From positions 1-64,000 of the forward strand of contig JAAFJG010000011.1 in the NCBI GenBank assembly GCA_013298075.1: 64,000 bases of DNA, in the 5' to 3' direction. The stretch comes from Cytophagales bacterium (GTDB lineage Bacteria; Bacteroidota; Bacteroidia; Cytophagales; Microscillaceae). Under the pieces are notes generated by a model. It saw nothing but the letters and a program-made list of their open reading frames with translations. It did no database searches and was not told the DNA's origin. The translations under genes and the position numbers were made by a program. Below are positions 44,461 to 53,735 of this stretch, piece by piece; positions within the stretch are counted from its first letter, which is position 1, and each line of letters starts with the position of its first letter.

Positions 44461-46266
44461 CTAAAACTGAAAATAAATAAAAGGTTGTGTTTCGGCAGTT
44501 CTTGCTTGATACAACAAAACAATCACCAAAGTTATGAGTAATGCTTTGCCAATATCAGGAATTTTTCCAAATATATTTTGAGCCGAAATTTTGAAATGTT
44601 TAGGAAGCCAATGTAATAAATAACCCAATAACATCAAACCAAAAACTATCGAATAACCTGACACAATTTGTGGAAATATATGTGCATTGAAAGAAAAAGC
44701 CATTTTTTCTAACATCAAATTAACCGTTGATAAGTCTTTCGCTCTGAAAAATATCCAACAAAAACAAACAAAATGAAAGGTAATAAATTGTCCAATAAAT
44801 TTCCTAAAACCTATTATTTTTGTATTTTTTGAGGCTGTGCTATCCATATATAATTTATGAACCGCTAATGCTACGCCATGCAAAGCACCCCAAATAATAA
44901 AAAGAGAACTTGCTCCGTGCCAAAGTCCGCCCAAAAGCATCGTGATTGTTAAATTAGCATACGTAGTAACTGCATTTTTTAAGTTTGGTTTTATCAATAA
45001 TAATAATTGAAAAATAAACATAAAACTTAAACCTACTACAGAATAAATTTGTCGTTCTATTCCCAAATAAATAATTAAACTGAGTATAAAAGGTACATTT
45101 ATCCACGCCACAAATTTTAATTTACTGAATAAATAAATTGCCCAAATTAAAATAATAATCGTGATAAAAACACCATTTTGAGCGTTTATTCCTATTTTAT
45201 ATCCATCTGCAAACCATAAACTATACAACACAATCGGCAAACTCATATATGTAAAAATCGATGCACCACGATTGCCACCCAAAGGAATATACAAATAATC
45301 TCGCAACCAACTCGATAAAGAAATATGCCATCTCCTCCAAAATTCTGTGATGCTCGCAGACACATAAGGCGAGTCAAAATTAAGATTTAATTTGAAACCT
45401 AACAACAAAGATAAACCTATCGCAATATCTGTATAACCCGAAAAATCACAATAAATTTGCAACGCATAACCATATACGCCCAATAAAACTTCGATGCCCG
45501 AAAATGCCGTAGGATTTTCAAAAATTCTATCTACAAAATTGGTAGAAAGATAATCAGAAATCAACATTTTTTTTATCAATCCATTGATTATCAAGAAAAT
45601 AGCGTGATTATATTCGGCTTTGGTGAGTTCGTATTTACTATAAATTTGTGGGATAAAATCCGAAGCACGCACAATCGGACCTGCCACTAATTGTGGAAAA
45701 TAAGTTACAAAAAAAGCAAAATCAATGATATTTTTAGTGGGTGCTAATTCTTTTTTATAAATATCAATCGAATAACTTAATGTTTGAAAAGTATAAAAAG
45801 AGATACCAACAGGCAAAATTATTTTATCTACTACCAAATTGGACGCAAATAATTGATTGCAAGCCAACGCTAAATAATCTAATAATTGAATATTGGTTTG
45901 AAAAGTTTGGTTGAATGTATCGGTGAAAAAATAGGCGTATTTATAATAGGCTAATAAACCTAAATTAACCACTAAACTCGCCACTAATAACCATAATCGC
46001 TTGCCTTTGTGTTCGGTTTTGTGCAATGCCCAGCCTATTCCATAATCTAAAACGGTGGAAAAAACGAGCAGAAAGAAAAAATATCCGCCTGATTTATAAT
46101 AAAAATAAAGACTAAATACGGTTAAAAATAAATTTCGCCAAAAAATACGACTATGTAAAAATTGATACGCAATAATAATCAATGCAAACCAAAACCAAAA
46201 CAAACCTGTCGTAAAAATAAGTGGTTCTTTTGGATTATAAATCCAAAGATTTTCCCAAAAAGTCAT
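44461..46266 (-). CDS. MBOAT-family membrane O-acyltransferase (AlgI/DltB-like)
   Basis: A 601-residue protein with about 13 spans. Signature segments are FWRRWHISLSSWLRDYLYIPLGGNRG and LLGGLWHGASSLFIIWGALHG, containing the active-site histidine of MBOAT enzymes. AlgI-type members transfer acetyl groups to exported polysaccharides. It is longer than typical AlgI (about 470-520) because of extra hydrophobic residues around position 340-430. No partner SGNH/AlgJ-like gene lies beside it. MITE-like copy E follows 6 bases downstream. Confidence 0.88.
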   Translation of the reverse strand: MTFWENLWIYNPKEPLIFTTGLFWFWFALIIIAYQFLHSRIFWRNLFLTVFSLYFYYKSGGYFFFLLVFSTVLDYGIGWALHKTEHKGKRLWLLVASLVVNLGLLAYYKYAYFFTDTFNQTFQTNIQLLDYLALACNQLFASNLVVDKIILPVGISFYTFQTLSYSIDIYKKELAPTKNIIDFAFFVTYFPQLVAGPIVRASDFIPQIYSKYELTKAEYNHAIFLIINGLIKKMLISDYLSTNFVDRIFENPTAFSGIEVLLGVYGYALQIYCDFSGYTDIAIGLSLLLGFKLNLNFDSPYVSASITEFWRRWHISLSSWLRDYLYIPLGGNRGASIFTYMSLPIVLYSLWFADGYKIGINAQNGVFITIIILIWAIYLFSKLKFVAWINVPFILSLIIYLGIERQIYSVVGLSFMFIFQLLLLIKPNLKNAVTTYANLTITMLLGGLWHGASSLFIIWGALHGVALAVHKLYMDSTASKNTKIIGFRKFIGQFITFHFVCFCWIFFRAKDLSTVNLMLEKMAFSFNAHIFPQIVSGYSIVFGLMLLGYLLHWLPKHFKISAQNIFGKIPDIGKALLITLVIVLLYQARTAETQPFIYFQF

Positions 46267-46375
46267 AATAAATACTAATTTTCAAAGATGAGTTTCAAAA
46301 ATATAAGCTGTTAAATATAATAAGTTGCAAAAGTAATAAAAATATTTTACAAAAATATAATGCAAAACTTATTTT

Positions 46376-47092
46376 TTAAAAGGCTAATAAATTCTTCATC
46401 GATAAAATTCCTTTTTTGTCTTTTGAAAACTCGGCTGCTATCACCGCACCCAACGCAAAACCTTTTCGAGAATGGGCTGTATGTTTTATTTCAATAGTAT
46501 CTTCTTCTGAGGTATAAAAAATGGTATGCGTTCCCGCCACATTCGCCTCACGCACAGAAATAATAGGCAATTCGTCTGCTATATTTGTTTCTCCTTTTGT
46601 CCATTTTGATTTTTGAGAAAGAGCCGATAACATTCCTTCAGCCAAAGTAATGGCAGTTCCGCTTGGTGTATCTTTTTTTTCTGTGTGATGAATTTCCTCG
46701 ATATATGAATTATAGTTTGGAAAATTGTTCATCAAATCTGCTAATTTTTGATTGAGATGAAAAAAAATATTTACGCCCACACTAAAATTAGACGCATAAA
46801 AAAGCGTTCCATGTTGGTTTTCGCAAGCATTTTTTACATTTTCCCATTCATGATGCCAACCTGTTGTACCTGATACCACAGGAATATTTTTTTCAAAACA
46901 TTTCAAAATATTATTGACAGCACTTTCTGGTTGCGTAAATTCGATGGCTATATCGGTATTGTTAAGATTGATTTTTTCAAAATCAGATTTATTATCTTCT
47001 CCAATTTTATAACTAATGCTATGCCCACGTTCCAAAGCAATACTTTCTATTACTTTTCCCATTTTTCCGTAGCCAATCAATGCAATTTTCAT
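46376..47092 (-). CDS. dapB: 4-hydroxy-tetrahydrodipicolinate reductase
   Basis: A 238-residue DapB with an N-terminal Rossmann fold (IGYGKMGK) and the signature EEIHHTEKKDTPSGTA (His135/His136, Lys140). It reduces the diaminopimelate/lysine pathway intermediate with NAD(P)H. It follows the exonuclease gene by 28 bases on the same strand and is the last gene of a cmk-exonuclease-dapB group. Confidence 0.95.
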   Translation of the reverse strand: MKIALIGYGKMGKVIESIALERGHSISYKIGEDNKSDFEKINLNNTDIAIEFTQPESAVNNILKCFEKNIPVVSGTTGWHHEWENVKNACENQHGTLFYASNFSVGVNIFFHLNQKLADLMNNFPNYNSYIEEIHHTEKKDTPSGTAITLAEGMLSALSQKSKWTKGETNIADELPIISVREANVAGTHTIFYTSEEDTIEIKHTAHSRKGFALGAVIAAEFSKDKKGILSMKNLLAF

Positions 47093-47120
47093 TTTTTTAT
47101 GTATATTATTTGATTAAAAT

Positions 47121-47933
47121 TTACTTATTTAATTTTGCAGCACGCAATTTAATTTGTGTTAATTTTCTTTTCGTATCCAAAGGAAAATCACCATTCATCA
47201 TCCATTCATAATAAGTAGGTTCTTTTTTAAGTGCGTCCAAAACAGGAATATTTTTATGTTTTCCAAAGTTAAAAACCTCAATTCCTTGTGCATTAAAAAT
47301 CATTCTTTGTGCAAAATCAACCATTTTTGCAGCCGTTAATTCGTGCAAAACATTCATATCATTTTGGACAGGATTATATTCTTTTCCATTGTGGTCTTTC
47401 AAAATTACTCCTTCATAATGGTCTATTTGTGCGTTCAAAACCTCAAAAGTCGCTATCGTGTCCGCTTCCGCAGTGTGTGCATCTTCTAAATCCTTTTTGC
47501 AATAAAATTTATACGCAGCCGACAAATTTCTTGGCTCCATCAAATGATAAATTCTTTGTGCATCAACAATTTTTCTATTGCCCACTTCAAAATCTATACC
47601 TGCTCTCAAAAATTCTTCAACTAACATTGGCACATCAAATCTAAGAATATTAAAGCCCGCCAAATCACAACCTTCGATAAATTGTGCCAACGATTTGGCT
47701 ACTTGTTTAAAAGTTGATTCGTCTTTTACATCATCATCATAAATTCCATGAATTAAACTTGATTCGATTGGAATAGGCATTTCAGGGTTTATTTTGCGTG
47801 TTTTTTGTATGACTTCTCCGTTGGGCATCGCTTTCAAAAATGATAATTCTACGATTCTATCTTTTGAAATATTGATACCTGTTGTTTCTAAATCAAAACA
47901 AACAAGAGGAGTTTTTAATTTTAATGAGTGCAT
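47121..47933 (-). CDS. DnaQ-like 3'-5' exonuclease
   Basis: A 270-residue DEDD-superfamily exonuclease. ExoI DLETTG (Asp14-x-Glu16), ExoII NILRFDVPML and ExoIII AHTAEADTIAT are present, with the His-x4-Asp spacing of the DEDDh subtype. The C-terminal part (about 190-270) has the short conserved FNFGKHKN.PV segment found in Bacteroidota homologues. It acts in proofreading or repair of DNA, or in RNA processing; the substrate is not resolved. It lies between cmk and dapB. Confidence 0.88.
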   Translation of the reverse strand: MHSLKLKTPLVCFDLETTGINISKDRIVELSFLKAMPNGEVIQKTRKINPEMPIPIESSLIHGIYDDDVKDESTFKQVAKSLAQFIEGCDLAGFNILRFDVPMLVEEFLRAGIDFEVGNRKIVDAQRIYHLMEPRNLSAAYKFYCKKDLEDAHTAEADTIATFEVLNAQIDHYEGVILKDHNGKEYNPVQNDMNVLHELTAAKMVDFAQRMIFNAQGIEVFNFGKHKNIPVLDALKKEPTYYEWMMNGDFPLDTKRKLTQIKLRAAKLNK

Positions 47934-47980
47934 TTTTAAGGGGAATTTAGTTTGAATGAAAGTTAAAGTTAAATTAAAAT

Positions 47981-48781
47981 TTATATTTTTGGTAAAAAAT
48001 TTGAGAATATTTCGTGAAAAGTAACGTTTTCAAGCGTTTCTAAATGATTTAGATTTTCTAACATACTTATCGGATTTGACATTTCTACGGTGTGTATTCT
48101 ACCTATTTTTAAAGACTTGGCTAAATAAATTACATAATTAGCTTGTTGTTCGAAAGTTAAAAACGTAGAATCCAACATAAAAGCGTCTTCTGCAAGTTTC
48201 AAAGGGTTTTCTGCTCTTGTTGTATCTATCAAATCACGTTTTTTTAGATTATTTATAATATCTTCCAAAGAAATATTTTCCCCCTTTTCTTCTAATTCTA
48301 TTTGTCTTCTTTTGGCTCTAATTTCTACCTCAGAAGTCATAAAAATTTTCAATTCAGCCTCAGGAAAAACATTTGTACCAATATCTCTGCCGTCCATCAC
48401 TACGCCTTTTTCTTCGCCTAATCTTTGTTGCTGCTCCACCATCGCCACTCTTACTTCGTGTATTACACTTACTTCGCTTACTTTATCAGAAATATACATT
48501 TTTCTGATTTCTTTTTCGATGTTTTTTTCATTCAAATAAATATCATTTCGTCCTTTTTCAGGATTCCATTCGAAGTGAATATGAATATTTTTGAGTGCGT
48601 TTTCGATTTGTTTGAGGTTATCAAACTCAATTTGATTTTCTAAAAAATAGTAAGTAACAGCACGATACATAGCACCAGAGTCGATATACGTATAGCCCAA
48701 AACTTGTGCTACTTTTTGAGCAGTAGTGCTTTTTCCACAACCAGAATAGCCATCAATGGCAATAATAATCTTTTTTTCCAT
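47981..48781 (-). CDS. cmk: Cytidylate kinase
   Basis: A 266-residue CMP kinase with P-loop GYSGCGKST (11-19), the IDSGAMYRAV CMP-binding segment and MDGRDIGTNVFP. It phosphorylates CMP and dCMP. It is about 35-40 residues longer at the C-terminus than typical short-form Cmk (about 225); the extension ends ...LENVTFHEIFSNFLPKI and is unrecognised. A TACCTTTG -7 box is at 48804-48811. Confidence 0.93.
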   Translation of the reverse strand: MEKKIIIAIDGYSGCGKSTTAQKVAQVLGYTYIDSGAMYRAVTYYFLENQIEFDNLKQIENALKNIHIHFEWNPEKGRNDIYLNEKNIEKEIRKMYISDKVSEVSVIHEVRVAMVEQQQRLGEEKGVVMDGRDIGTNVFPEAELKIFMTSEVEIRAKRRQIELEEKGENISLEDIINNLKKRDLIDTTRAENPLKLAEDAFMLDSTFLTFEQQANYVIYLAKSLKIGRIHTVEMSNPISMLENLNHLETLENVTFHEIFSNFLPKI

Positions 48782-48803
48782 TGTCCTATTGAAAATTTTA
48801 GTG

Positions 48804-48811
48804 CAAAGGTA
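48804..48811 (-). promoter_or_regulatory. -7 box for cmk
   Basis: TACCTTTG on the minus strand, 22 bases before the cmk ATG, in the 63-base gap to the acetyltransferase gene. Confidence 0.45.
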
Positions 48812-48844
48812 AATATTTTTTTTTGAAATCGAAATATTTTTTGG

Positions 48845-49447
48845 TTAAATAATCACATTTTTTTTAATTTTGGCAGGCACTCCATACGCCACACAAAAAT
48901 CAGGAATATCTTTATTGACTACTGCTCCCGCTCCAATTACGCACCATTTTCCGATTTTAATTTTTGGCAAAATAGTAGCAGACAAACCTATCAAAGTTCC
49001 TTCGCCTATTTCTACGCCACCTCCCAAAGTCGCATGGGGAGCAATATGCACAAAATTATCTATGTTACAATCGTGTTCAATGGTCGAATTTGTGTTCAAA
49101 ATCACGTGTTTACCTATATGTGTATATGCCTGCACGACCGCAAAAGGCAAAATCATAAGTCCTTCTTCGATGTGTGCAAAAGGAGAAATACAACTATGAC
49201 TATGCACAACTTTTCCGATTTGGTGGGTAATTTTTTGGCTTAATTCTTTTCTAATTTGATTATTTCCAATGGCAATAATTATTTTTTTGCCGGACAGAAT
49301 AGACATTTGGTATTGTCCCAAAAAATCAAAATTACCAAAATTCATTTCTTTTACGTTATCATCAAAAAAACCATTAATTTCTGTATTTTGTGAATATAAA
49401 CAATCTACTATTACTTTTGAATGTTCGCCTACGCCATAAATGAGCAT
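48845..49447 (-). CDS. NeuD/PglD-like sugar O/N-acyltransferase
   Basis: A 200-residue protein: N-terminal Rossmann-like domain (IYGVGEHSKVIVDCL), then left-handed beta-helix hexapeptide repeats (IEHDCNIDNFVHIAPHATLGGGVEIGEGTLIGLSATI and onward, from about residue 85). The catalytic His of the family is in EHDC or VHIAPHA. Such enzymes acetylate amino-sugars for surface polysaccharides or glycans. It could work in envelope glycan synthesis, but no other sugar genes are close. Confidence 0.85.
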   Translation of the reverse strand: MLIYGVGEHSKVIVDCLYSQNTEINGFFDDNVKEMNFGNFDFLGQYQMSILSGKKIIIAIGNNQIRKELSQKITHQIGKVVHSHSCISPFAHIEEGLMILPFAVVQAYTHIGKHVILNTNSTIEHDCNIDNFVHIAPHATLGGGVEIGEGTLIGLSATILPKIKIGKWCVIGAGAVVNKDIPDFCVAYGVPAKIKKNVII

Positions 49448-49510
49448 ATTTTTTGAGATTTAATTAAATATTTTTCATTAAAACGCTTATTTTGTGTAAA
49501 TATTTGATGC

Positions 49511-49535
49511 TGTCTCAAATTAGTTGCAACTTTAT
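49511..49535. repeat. Single arm of repeat R3
   Basis: GATGCTGTCTCAAATTAGTTGCAA matches one arm of the inverted repeat at 36092-36147 with about three differences. No second arm is nearby. Confidence 0.45.
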
Positions 49536-49574
49536 TTTTACAAAAAATAGGTCAAAAAATTTTTGATGTAAAAA

Positions 49575-49609
49575 AATAACCTATTCAAAATCTATGAATA
49601 GGTTATTTG
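49575..49609. terminator. Strong terminator hairpin
   Basis: AAATAACCTATTCA (49575-49588) pairs perfectly with TGAATAGGTTATTT (49596-49609) with a 7-base loop. It can end transcription of the small ORF pair at 49681-49993. Confidence 0.7.
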
Positions 49610-49680
49610 GTGTAAAAAAACTATTTTTGTATTAATAATGAATAAATTATCTTATTTTTCTGGTTAAAAAAAGTGAATAT

Positions 49681-49812
49681 TTATTTTTTTTCGTTACCTT
49701 TGCTATGTTTATAAAGCATTGATAATTTCTTTTTTAGTTCTGCCGTTTGTTCTTTCAATAACTCTAAATGTTTGAGTTGTGAAGATATTCCTGGATTTGA
49801 TTGAATTTCCAT
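49681..49812 (-). CDS. 43-residue helical protein, second of a small pair
   Basis: MEIQSNPGISSQLKHLELLK continues as an amphipathic helix ending KHSKGNEKK. A longer in-frame reading from 49956 overlaps the first small ORF and is low-complexity Asn/Tyr-rich, so the internal Met is preferred. It shares charge pattern and size with the preceding 45-residue ORF and lies between that ORF and a strong terminator. No family is recognised. Confidence 0.45.
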   Translation of the reverse strand: MEIQSNPGISSQLKHLELLKEQTAELKKKLSMLYKHSKGNEKK

Positions 49813-49855
49813 AATGATAAAAAATATTATTGGGTATAAATTATGTAAATTGTAA

Positions 49856-49993
49856 TTATGATTTTGGATATATATTATGTTTTTGAGCCAATTCCAATAA
49901 TTTTGTTCTTGTTTCAGATGCTCTTTGTTTGATAAATTCCATTCTTTCTTTATCAAGAGAATTTGCGTTAGTAGTATTTAGATTTTGCATCAT
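49856..49993 (-). CDS. 45-residue helical protein, first of a small pair
   Basis: A short frame (MMQNLNTTNANSLDKERMEF, then a charged helix ending ELAQKHNIYPKS). A TACCTTTG -7 box lies 58 bases upstream (50051-50058), a second small ORF follows 43 bases downstream, and a perfect terminator hairpin closes the unit. The two proteins look weakly alike (a conserved L...K.....L..L..KH pattern). The function is unknown; a small regulatory protein is possible. Confidence 0.45.
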   Translation of the reverse strand: MMQNLNTTNANSLDKERMEFIKQRASETRTKLLELAQKHNIYPKS

Positions 49994-50050
49994 AAAAAAT
50001 GTTTAATAGTGTTTAAATAATTGAAAGATAGATTTTTATTGTTCTTAATG

Positions 50051-50058
50051 CAAAGGTA
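50051..50058 (-). promoter_or_regulatory. -7 box for the small ORF pair
   Basis: TACCTTTG on the minus strand fits TAnnTTTG; no TTTG at the -33 distance. Confidence 0.45.
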
Positions 50059-50160
50059 TAACGAAATTTTGAATTAAAATTTGATAATCGACCAAATGCA
50101 AATAAACTTCGATAAAATAACTAAAAAAAACGACAAAGAGTTTTTCCAATAAAAAATAAA

Positions 50161-50595
50161 ATGCAAAAAGTTAAAATTATTCATCAAAATAATCACGTAT
50201 TACCTGAGTATGCAACCGAAGGTTCAGCAGGAATGGACGTAAGAGCAAACCTCGAAATAGCTATCACTATCAAACCTTTGGAAAGAGTTTTGATTCCGAC
50301 AGGAATTTTTATCCAACTTCCAATAGGATACGAAGCACAAATTAGACCCAGAAGTGGATTGGCTTATAAATACGGAATTACGGTTTTAAATTCACCGGGC
50401 ACCATCGATAGCGATTATATAGGCGAAATAAAAATATTATTAGTGAATTTATCTCAAGAAAATTTTGTTATCGAAAGCGGAGAAAGAATTGCACAAATGA
50501 TAATAGCACCTTACACAAAAATAGATTGGGAAGTAGTAGAAATACTTTCAGCAACAGAACGAGGCGAAGGCGGATTTGGTAGCACAGGCAAATGA
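50161..50595 (+). CDS. dut: dUTP diphosphatase
   Basis: A 144-residue trimeric dUTPase with the five family motifs: [43 protein letters not shown] and the C-terminal [11 protein letters not shown]-loop-like tail. It hydrolyses dUTP to dUMP, keeping uracil out of DNA. It is divergent from the small ORF pair. Confidence 0.96.
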   Translation: MQKVKIIHQNNHVLPEYATEGSAGMDVRANLEIAITIKPLERVLIPTGIFIQLPIGYEAQIRPRSGLAYKYGITVLNSPGTIDSDYIGEIKILLVNLSQENFVIESGERIAQMIIAPYTKIDWEVVEILSATERGEGGFGSTGK

Positions 50596-50746
50596 TAGTT
50601 GTTAAAATTATTATTTAATACATTGTTAATAAGACTAATAATTTTAACTTATTTTGTATTTTTTCGTAAATATCAATAAAAAAAAATTTTTTTTTTAGAA
50701 TTATAAAATAAAACTCTTTTCACTTACGTTTAACTATTGTACTGCG

Positions 50747-51343
50747 ATGAAAAAAAGCGGGCTTAATGATGGCGAGTTAGTCATCAAATATAAAGATGGC
50801 GATGATAATGCTTTTGCTGAGCTTTTGAATCGTCATAAAACAAAGGTCTTTACAACAATATTGATTATTGTAAAAGACCATTATTTAGCCGAAGATTTGA
50901 TGCAAGATACATTCGTCAAAGCGGTCAAAACCATTAAGTCAGGACGTTATAATGAGGAAGGTAAATTTTTGCCTTGGATAATTAGAATCGCCCACAACTT
51001 AGCCATAGATTATTTTAGGAAAGAAAAACGCTATCCTGAAGTAGATTTAGATGACCATATAAAGACACTCAATAATATGTATTTTTCTGAAGATTCAGCA
51101 GAGGCTGCGCAAATCAAAAAAGAAAATTATAGCCGTTTGCGTATGTCAATTCAAGTTTTGCCCGAAAAACAACGTGAAGTGTTGATTATGAGGCATTATG
51201 CTGAAATGAGTTTTCAAGAAATAGCAGAAGTAACTGATGTGAGTGTAAATACAGCTTTGGGGCGAATGAGATATGCTTTGATAAATCTAAGGAAGCAAAT
51301 GACAAAAACCCCTTTACAATATGATAAAGATGCTCACCCATGA
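50747..51343 (+). CDS. RNA polymerase sigma factor, ECF type
   Basis: A 198-residue sigma-70 family protein with region 2 (DHYLAEDLMQDTFVKAVK..., WIIRIAHNLAIDYFRKEKR) and region 4 (LPEKQREVLIMRHYAEMSFQEIAEVTDVSVNTALGRMR). Only regions 2 and 4 are present. The next gene overlaps its end and starts before the stop codon, suggesting a co-translated regulator of this sigma factor. Confidence 0.9.
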   Translation: MKKSGLNDGELVIKYKDGDDNAFAELLNRHKTKVFTTILIIVKDHYLAEDLMQDTFVKAVKTIKSGRYNEEGKFLPWIIRIAHNLAIDYFRKEKRYPEVDLDDHIKTLNNMYFSEDSAEAAQIKKENYSRLRMSIQVLPEKQREVLIMRHYAEMSFQEIAEVTDVSVNTALGRMRYALINLRKQMTKTPLQYDKDAHP

Positions 51344-51557
51344 GGATGTTATCCGTTATGCTTACAATGAATGTAATGCCGAAGAAGCCGATATTATTCA
51401 GGCTTTTATTGATACGGATAAAAAATTGAGGCTATTCTATGATCGCCTTGCGGATACGCAAAAGAATTTAGATAGTCTGAATCGACAGCCATCTGCTGAG
51501 GTAATTGAGAAAATTCTTAATTATTCAAGAAGAATTGATGATGTATATTCTGTGTAA
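51330..51557 (+). CDS. Small partner of the ECF sigma factor, possible anti-sigma-like protein
   Basis: A 75-residue protein starting MLTHEDVIRYAYNECNAEEA, which resembles the first helices of anti-sigma domains (L..ED...Y......EEA). It lacks a zinc motif and any membrane span. Its ATG lies 14 bases inside the sigma factor gene; an alternative start is 51321. The overlap and similarity of the N-terminus suggest a cytosolic sigma-binding protein; this is inference. Confidence 0.6.
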   Translation: MLTHEDVIRYAYNECNAEEADIIQAFIDTDKKLRLFYDRLADTQKNLDSLNRQPSAEVIEKILNYSRRIDDVYSV

Positions 51558-51584
51558 AAATATCTTTTGACACTTTTTAGTAAG

Positions 51585-51614
51585 CCGTTTTTGTGGAAAA
51601 GACGGTTTTTTTTT
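51585..51614 (+). terminator. Terminator of the sigma factor unit
   Basis: CCGTTTTT and AAAAGACGG form an imperfect stem with a GTGG loop, followed by nine or more T. Confidence 0.55.
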
Positions 51615-51655
51615 ATTTTTATAGGATTTTTAAAAAAAAAAATTCTTAGAAAGTT

Positions 51656-51869
51656 ATGTTTCTTAGGAAATTTGTGCAGAAAATGAATTTTTTTTGAAAT
51701 GTATTTTTTGAGTTGCCTCCAGATTTATCCGGAGGTTAATATAAAATTCAATTCTTGGCTTTAGCCCAAATTTTTATGTTTCTCAAATAGATACTTTTCT
51801 ATATTTTTAAAATAAAAAGATATTCATATATAGACCAAAATTAGCTCCGCAATAATTTCCAATGAACCA
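51656..51869 (+). repeat. MITE-like dispersed element, copy F
   Basis: A 214-base copy with left tip GTTTCTTAGGAAATTTGTGC and right tip GCAATAATTTCCAATGAACC. The palindrome has one compensable change (TTTATCCGG). It is downstream of the sigma factor unit in the family's usual orientation. The rest of the 465-base gap (to 52022) shows nothing further. Confidence 0.85.
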
Positions 51870-52022
51870 AAAGGTTTACCAAACATATAATTACTAATCC
51901 TTTTGTATTACTTCTTATGGCTTAAATATTAAAAACCACAACAAAAATACAATTCCTATTTTTAGAAATTGTGTTTTTGTTTTTTTAGTATAAAATTTTG
52001 AATATATAAAAATCAAATAAAA

Positions 52023-53564
52023 TTACATACCAAATCCATAATAATATTCTGTATTCGAATCATCATCAGCATAAAAACCGCTTAATAAAACGCCACCTTT
52101 TGAGATTTTGAGTTTATTTAATAAATCATCAGCATCTTTAATAGGTTGTCCATTTAATTTAGTAATAATAAATCCTTCACGAATATCAGTTTGTTGTCCA
52201 ATTTTTCCGCCTGTAATATTTTCTACTTTTGCACCTCCAGAAATATTCAAACTACTTTTTTCTTTGGCACTAAGATTAGAAAAATCTGCTCCTAATGATT
52301 TTTGAACGTCTGTGCTTGATTTTTTTCCGATTAAACCTTTTTTGCCTTCTTCGTTTTTAAGATAAACATTGATAGTTTTTTCGCTTGAACCTCTTTTGAC
52401 AGACAAAGATAATTTATCATTTGGACGGCGTTTAGCAATTTCTTCTAATAATTCTGCACTCGATTTTATTTTTTTTCCATCAACGCCTATGATAATATCG
52501 CCCTCTTTTAATCCACCTTCTGAGGCTGCACTTTCATCTTGTACGCTCTCGATATATGCCCCTTGCGTGAGGTCTTTGATGCCTTTTTCTTCGGCTAATT
52601 TTCCATCTAAATCTCTGATTGATGCTCCTAAATAACCTCTTTGGACTGCTCCAAATTCGATTAAATCTTTGACAATTTTTTTCACCAAATTAGAAGGAAC
52701 TGCAAAAGAATATCCTGCAAAACTACCTGTAGGAGAAGCAATGGCTGTATTGATACCAATTAGTTCGCCTTTCGTATTGACTAATGCCCCACCAGAATTA
52801 CCAGGATTTACGACTGCATCAGTTTGAATAAAAGACTCTACAGGTGCTAATTTTGTGCCATTATCTCTACCATTTTTGTCATTTTTTAATAAATTCAAAT
52901 TTCTACCTTTTGCACTCACAATTCCCGCCGTAACCGTAGATTGTAAATTGAAAGGATTACCTACCGCCACTACCCATTCTCCTACTTTCAAAATATCAGA
53001 ATTACCAAAAGAAAGCGAGCCTAAACCTTTTTCTTTAATTTTGATAACCGCCAAATCTGTGGCAGGCGAAGTACCAATTACTTCTGCTTTGTAAGTACGT
53101 TTGTCATTCAAAGAAACTTCAATTTCTGAGGCATCAGCCACTACGTGATTATTGGTAACAATATACCCATCGTCTGTAATAATTACGCCAGAGCCAGTTG
53201 CTTCGCCTCTTTGTCTTGGCATTTGTCCAAATGGATCACCACCATCACCAAAAAAATCTCTGAACAAATCATTGATATTATTTTGTCTATTATTATTGTT
53301 ACGTTTGTTGTTTGTAGCATTTTGGTTGCCATATTTAGCGGTAATATGCACAACGGCTGTGGTTGTTTTTTGTGCAATTTCTGTGAAGTCAAGCGGCACC
53401 AACATATCACCTTTTCGTGTTAGTTTTGCTAAAGATTCTTTACTTTCTCCGTCTTGTAAAACAACTGAACGACGTTCAAAGCCTAATGTTTTGTATAAAA
53501 TTAGCGTAAATAAACTGCTAAAAACAGCTACAGCTATCAATTTTAACCAAGATTTATTTTCCAT
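52023..53564 (-). CDS. Periplasmic serine protease, HtrA/DegQ family
   Basis: A 513-residue Do-like protease: N-terminal membrane anchor or signal (residues 7-25), trypsin-like domain with catalytic His140 (TNNHVVADA), Asp170 (ATDLAVIKI) and Ser257 ([10 protein letters not shown]), then PDZ1 (about 310-400) and a second PDZ (about 430-510). An Asn-rich stretch (residues about 80-97) is in the LA-loop region. It degrades or refolds damaged envelope proteins. Confidence 0.93.
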   Translation of the reverse strand: MENKSWLKLIAVAVFSSLFTLILYKTLGFERRSVVLQDGESKESLAKLTRKGDMLVPLDFTEIAQKTTTAVVHITAKYGNQNATNNKRNNNNRQNNINDLFRDFFGDGGDPFGQMPRQRGEATGSGVIITDDGYIVTNNHVVADASEIEVSLNDKRTYKAEVIGTSPATDLAVIKIKEKGLGSLSFGNSDILKVGEWVVAVGNPFNLQSTVTAGIVSAKGRNLNLLKNDKNGRDNGTKLAPVESFIQTDAVVNPGNSGGALVNTKGELIGINTAIASPTGSFAGYSFAVPSNLVKKIVKDLIEFGAVQRGYLGASIRDLDGKLAEEKGIKDLTQGAYIESVQDESAASEGGLKEGDIIIGVDGKKIKSSAELLEEIAKRRPNDKLSLSVKRGSSEKTINVYLKNEEGKKGLIGKKSSTDVQKSLGADFSNLSAKEKSSLNISGGAKVENITGGKIGQQTDIREGFIITKLNGQPIKDADDLLNKLKISKGGVLLSGFYADDDSNTEYYYGFGM

Positions 53565-53735
53565 AATTTTTTAAAGTTATTAAAATTTTTTTGAATTTAT
53601 TTGAATGAATTTTTTTAATTTATTTTCTTTACTCATATAACTACAAAAATCATTTACAAGTTGCATACCGATATTATTTTTAACTTTAATTAACACAAAA
53701 AACGACAAATTGTCAGTTTTATTTTTTAATTTTCA

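Noticed and set aside
44316-44522. Minus-strand open frame of 68 codons across MITE-like copy E
   Set aside because: It spans the element and the end of the MBOAT gene in another frame; other copies of the element do not keep this frame open.
49813-49956. N-terminal extension of the second small ORF (start at 49956)
   Set aside because: It overlaps the first small ORF in another frame and adds an Asn/Tyr-rich, low-complexity segment, so the internal Met at 49812 is preferred.
52108-53574. Several plus-strand open frames opposite the HtrA gene
   Set aside because: The minus-strand frame encodes a complete HtrA protease with all catalytic residues; the plus-strand frames have no promoter and no recognisable content.
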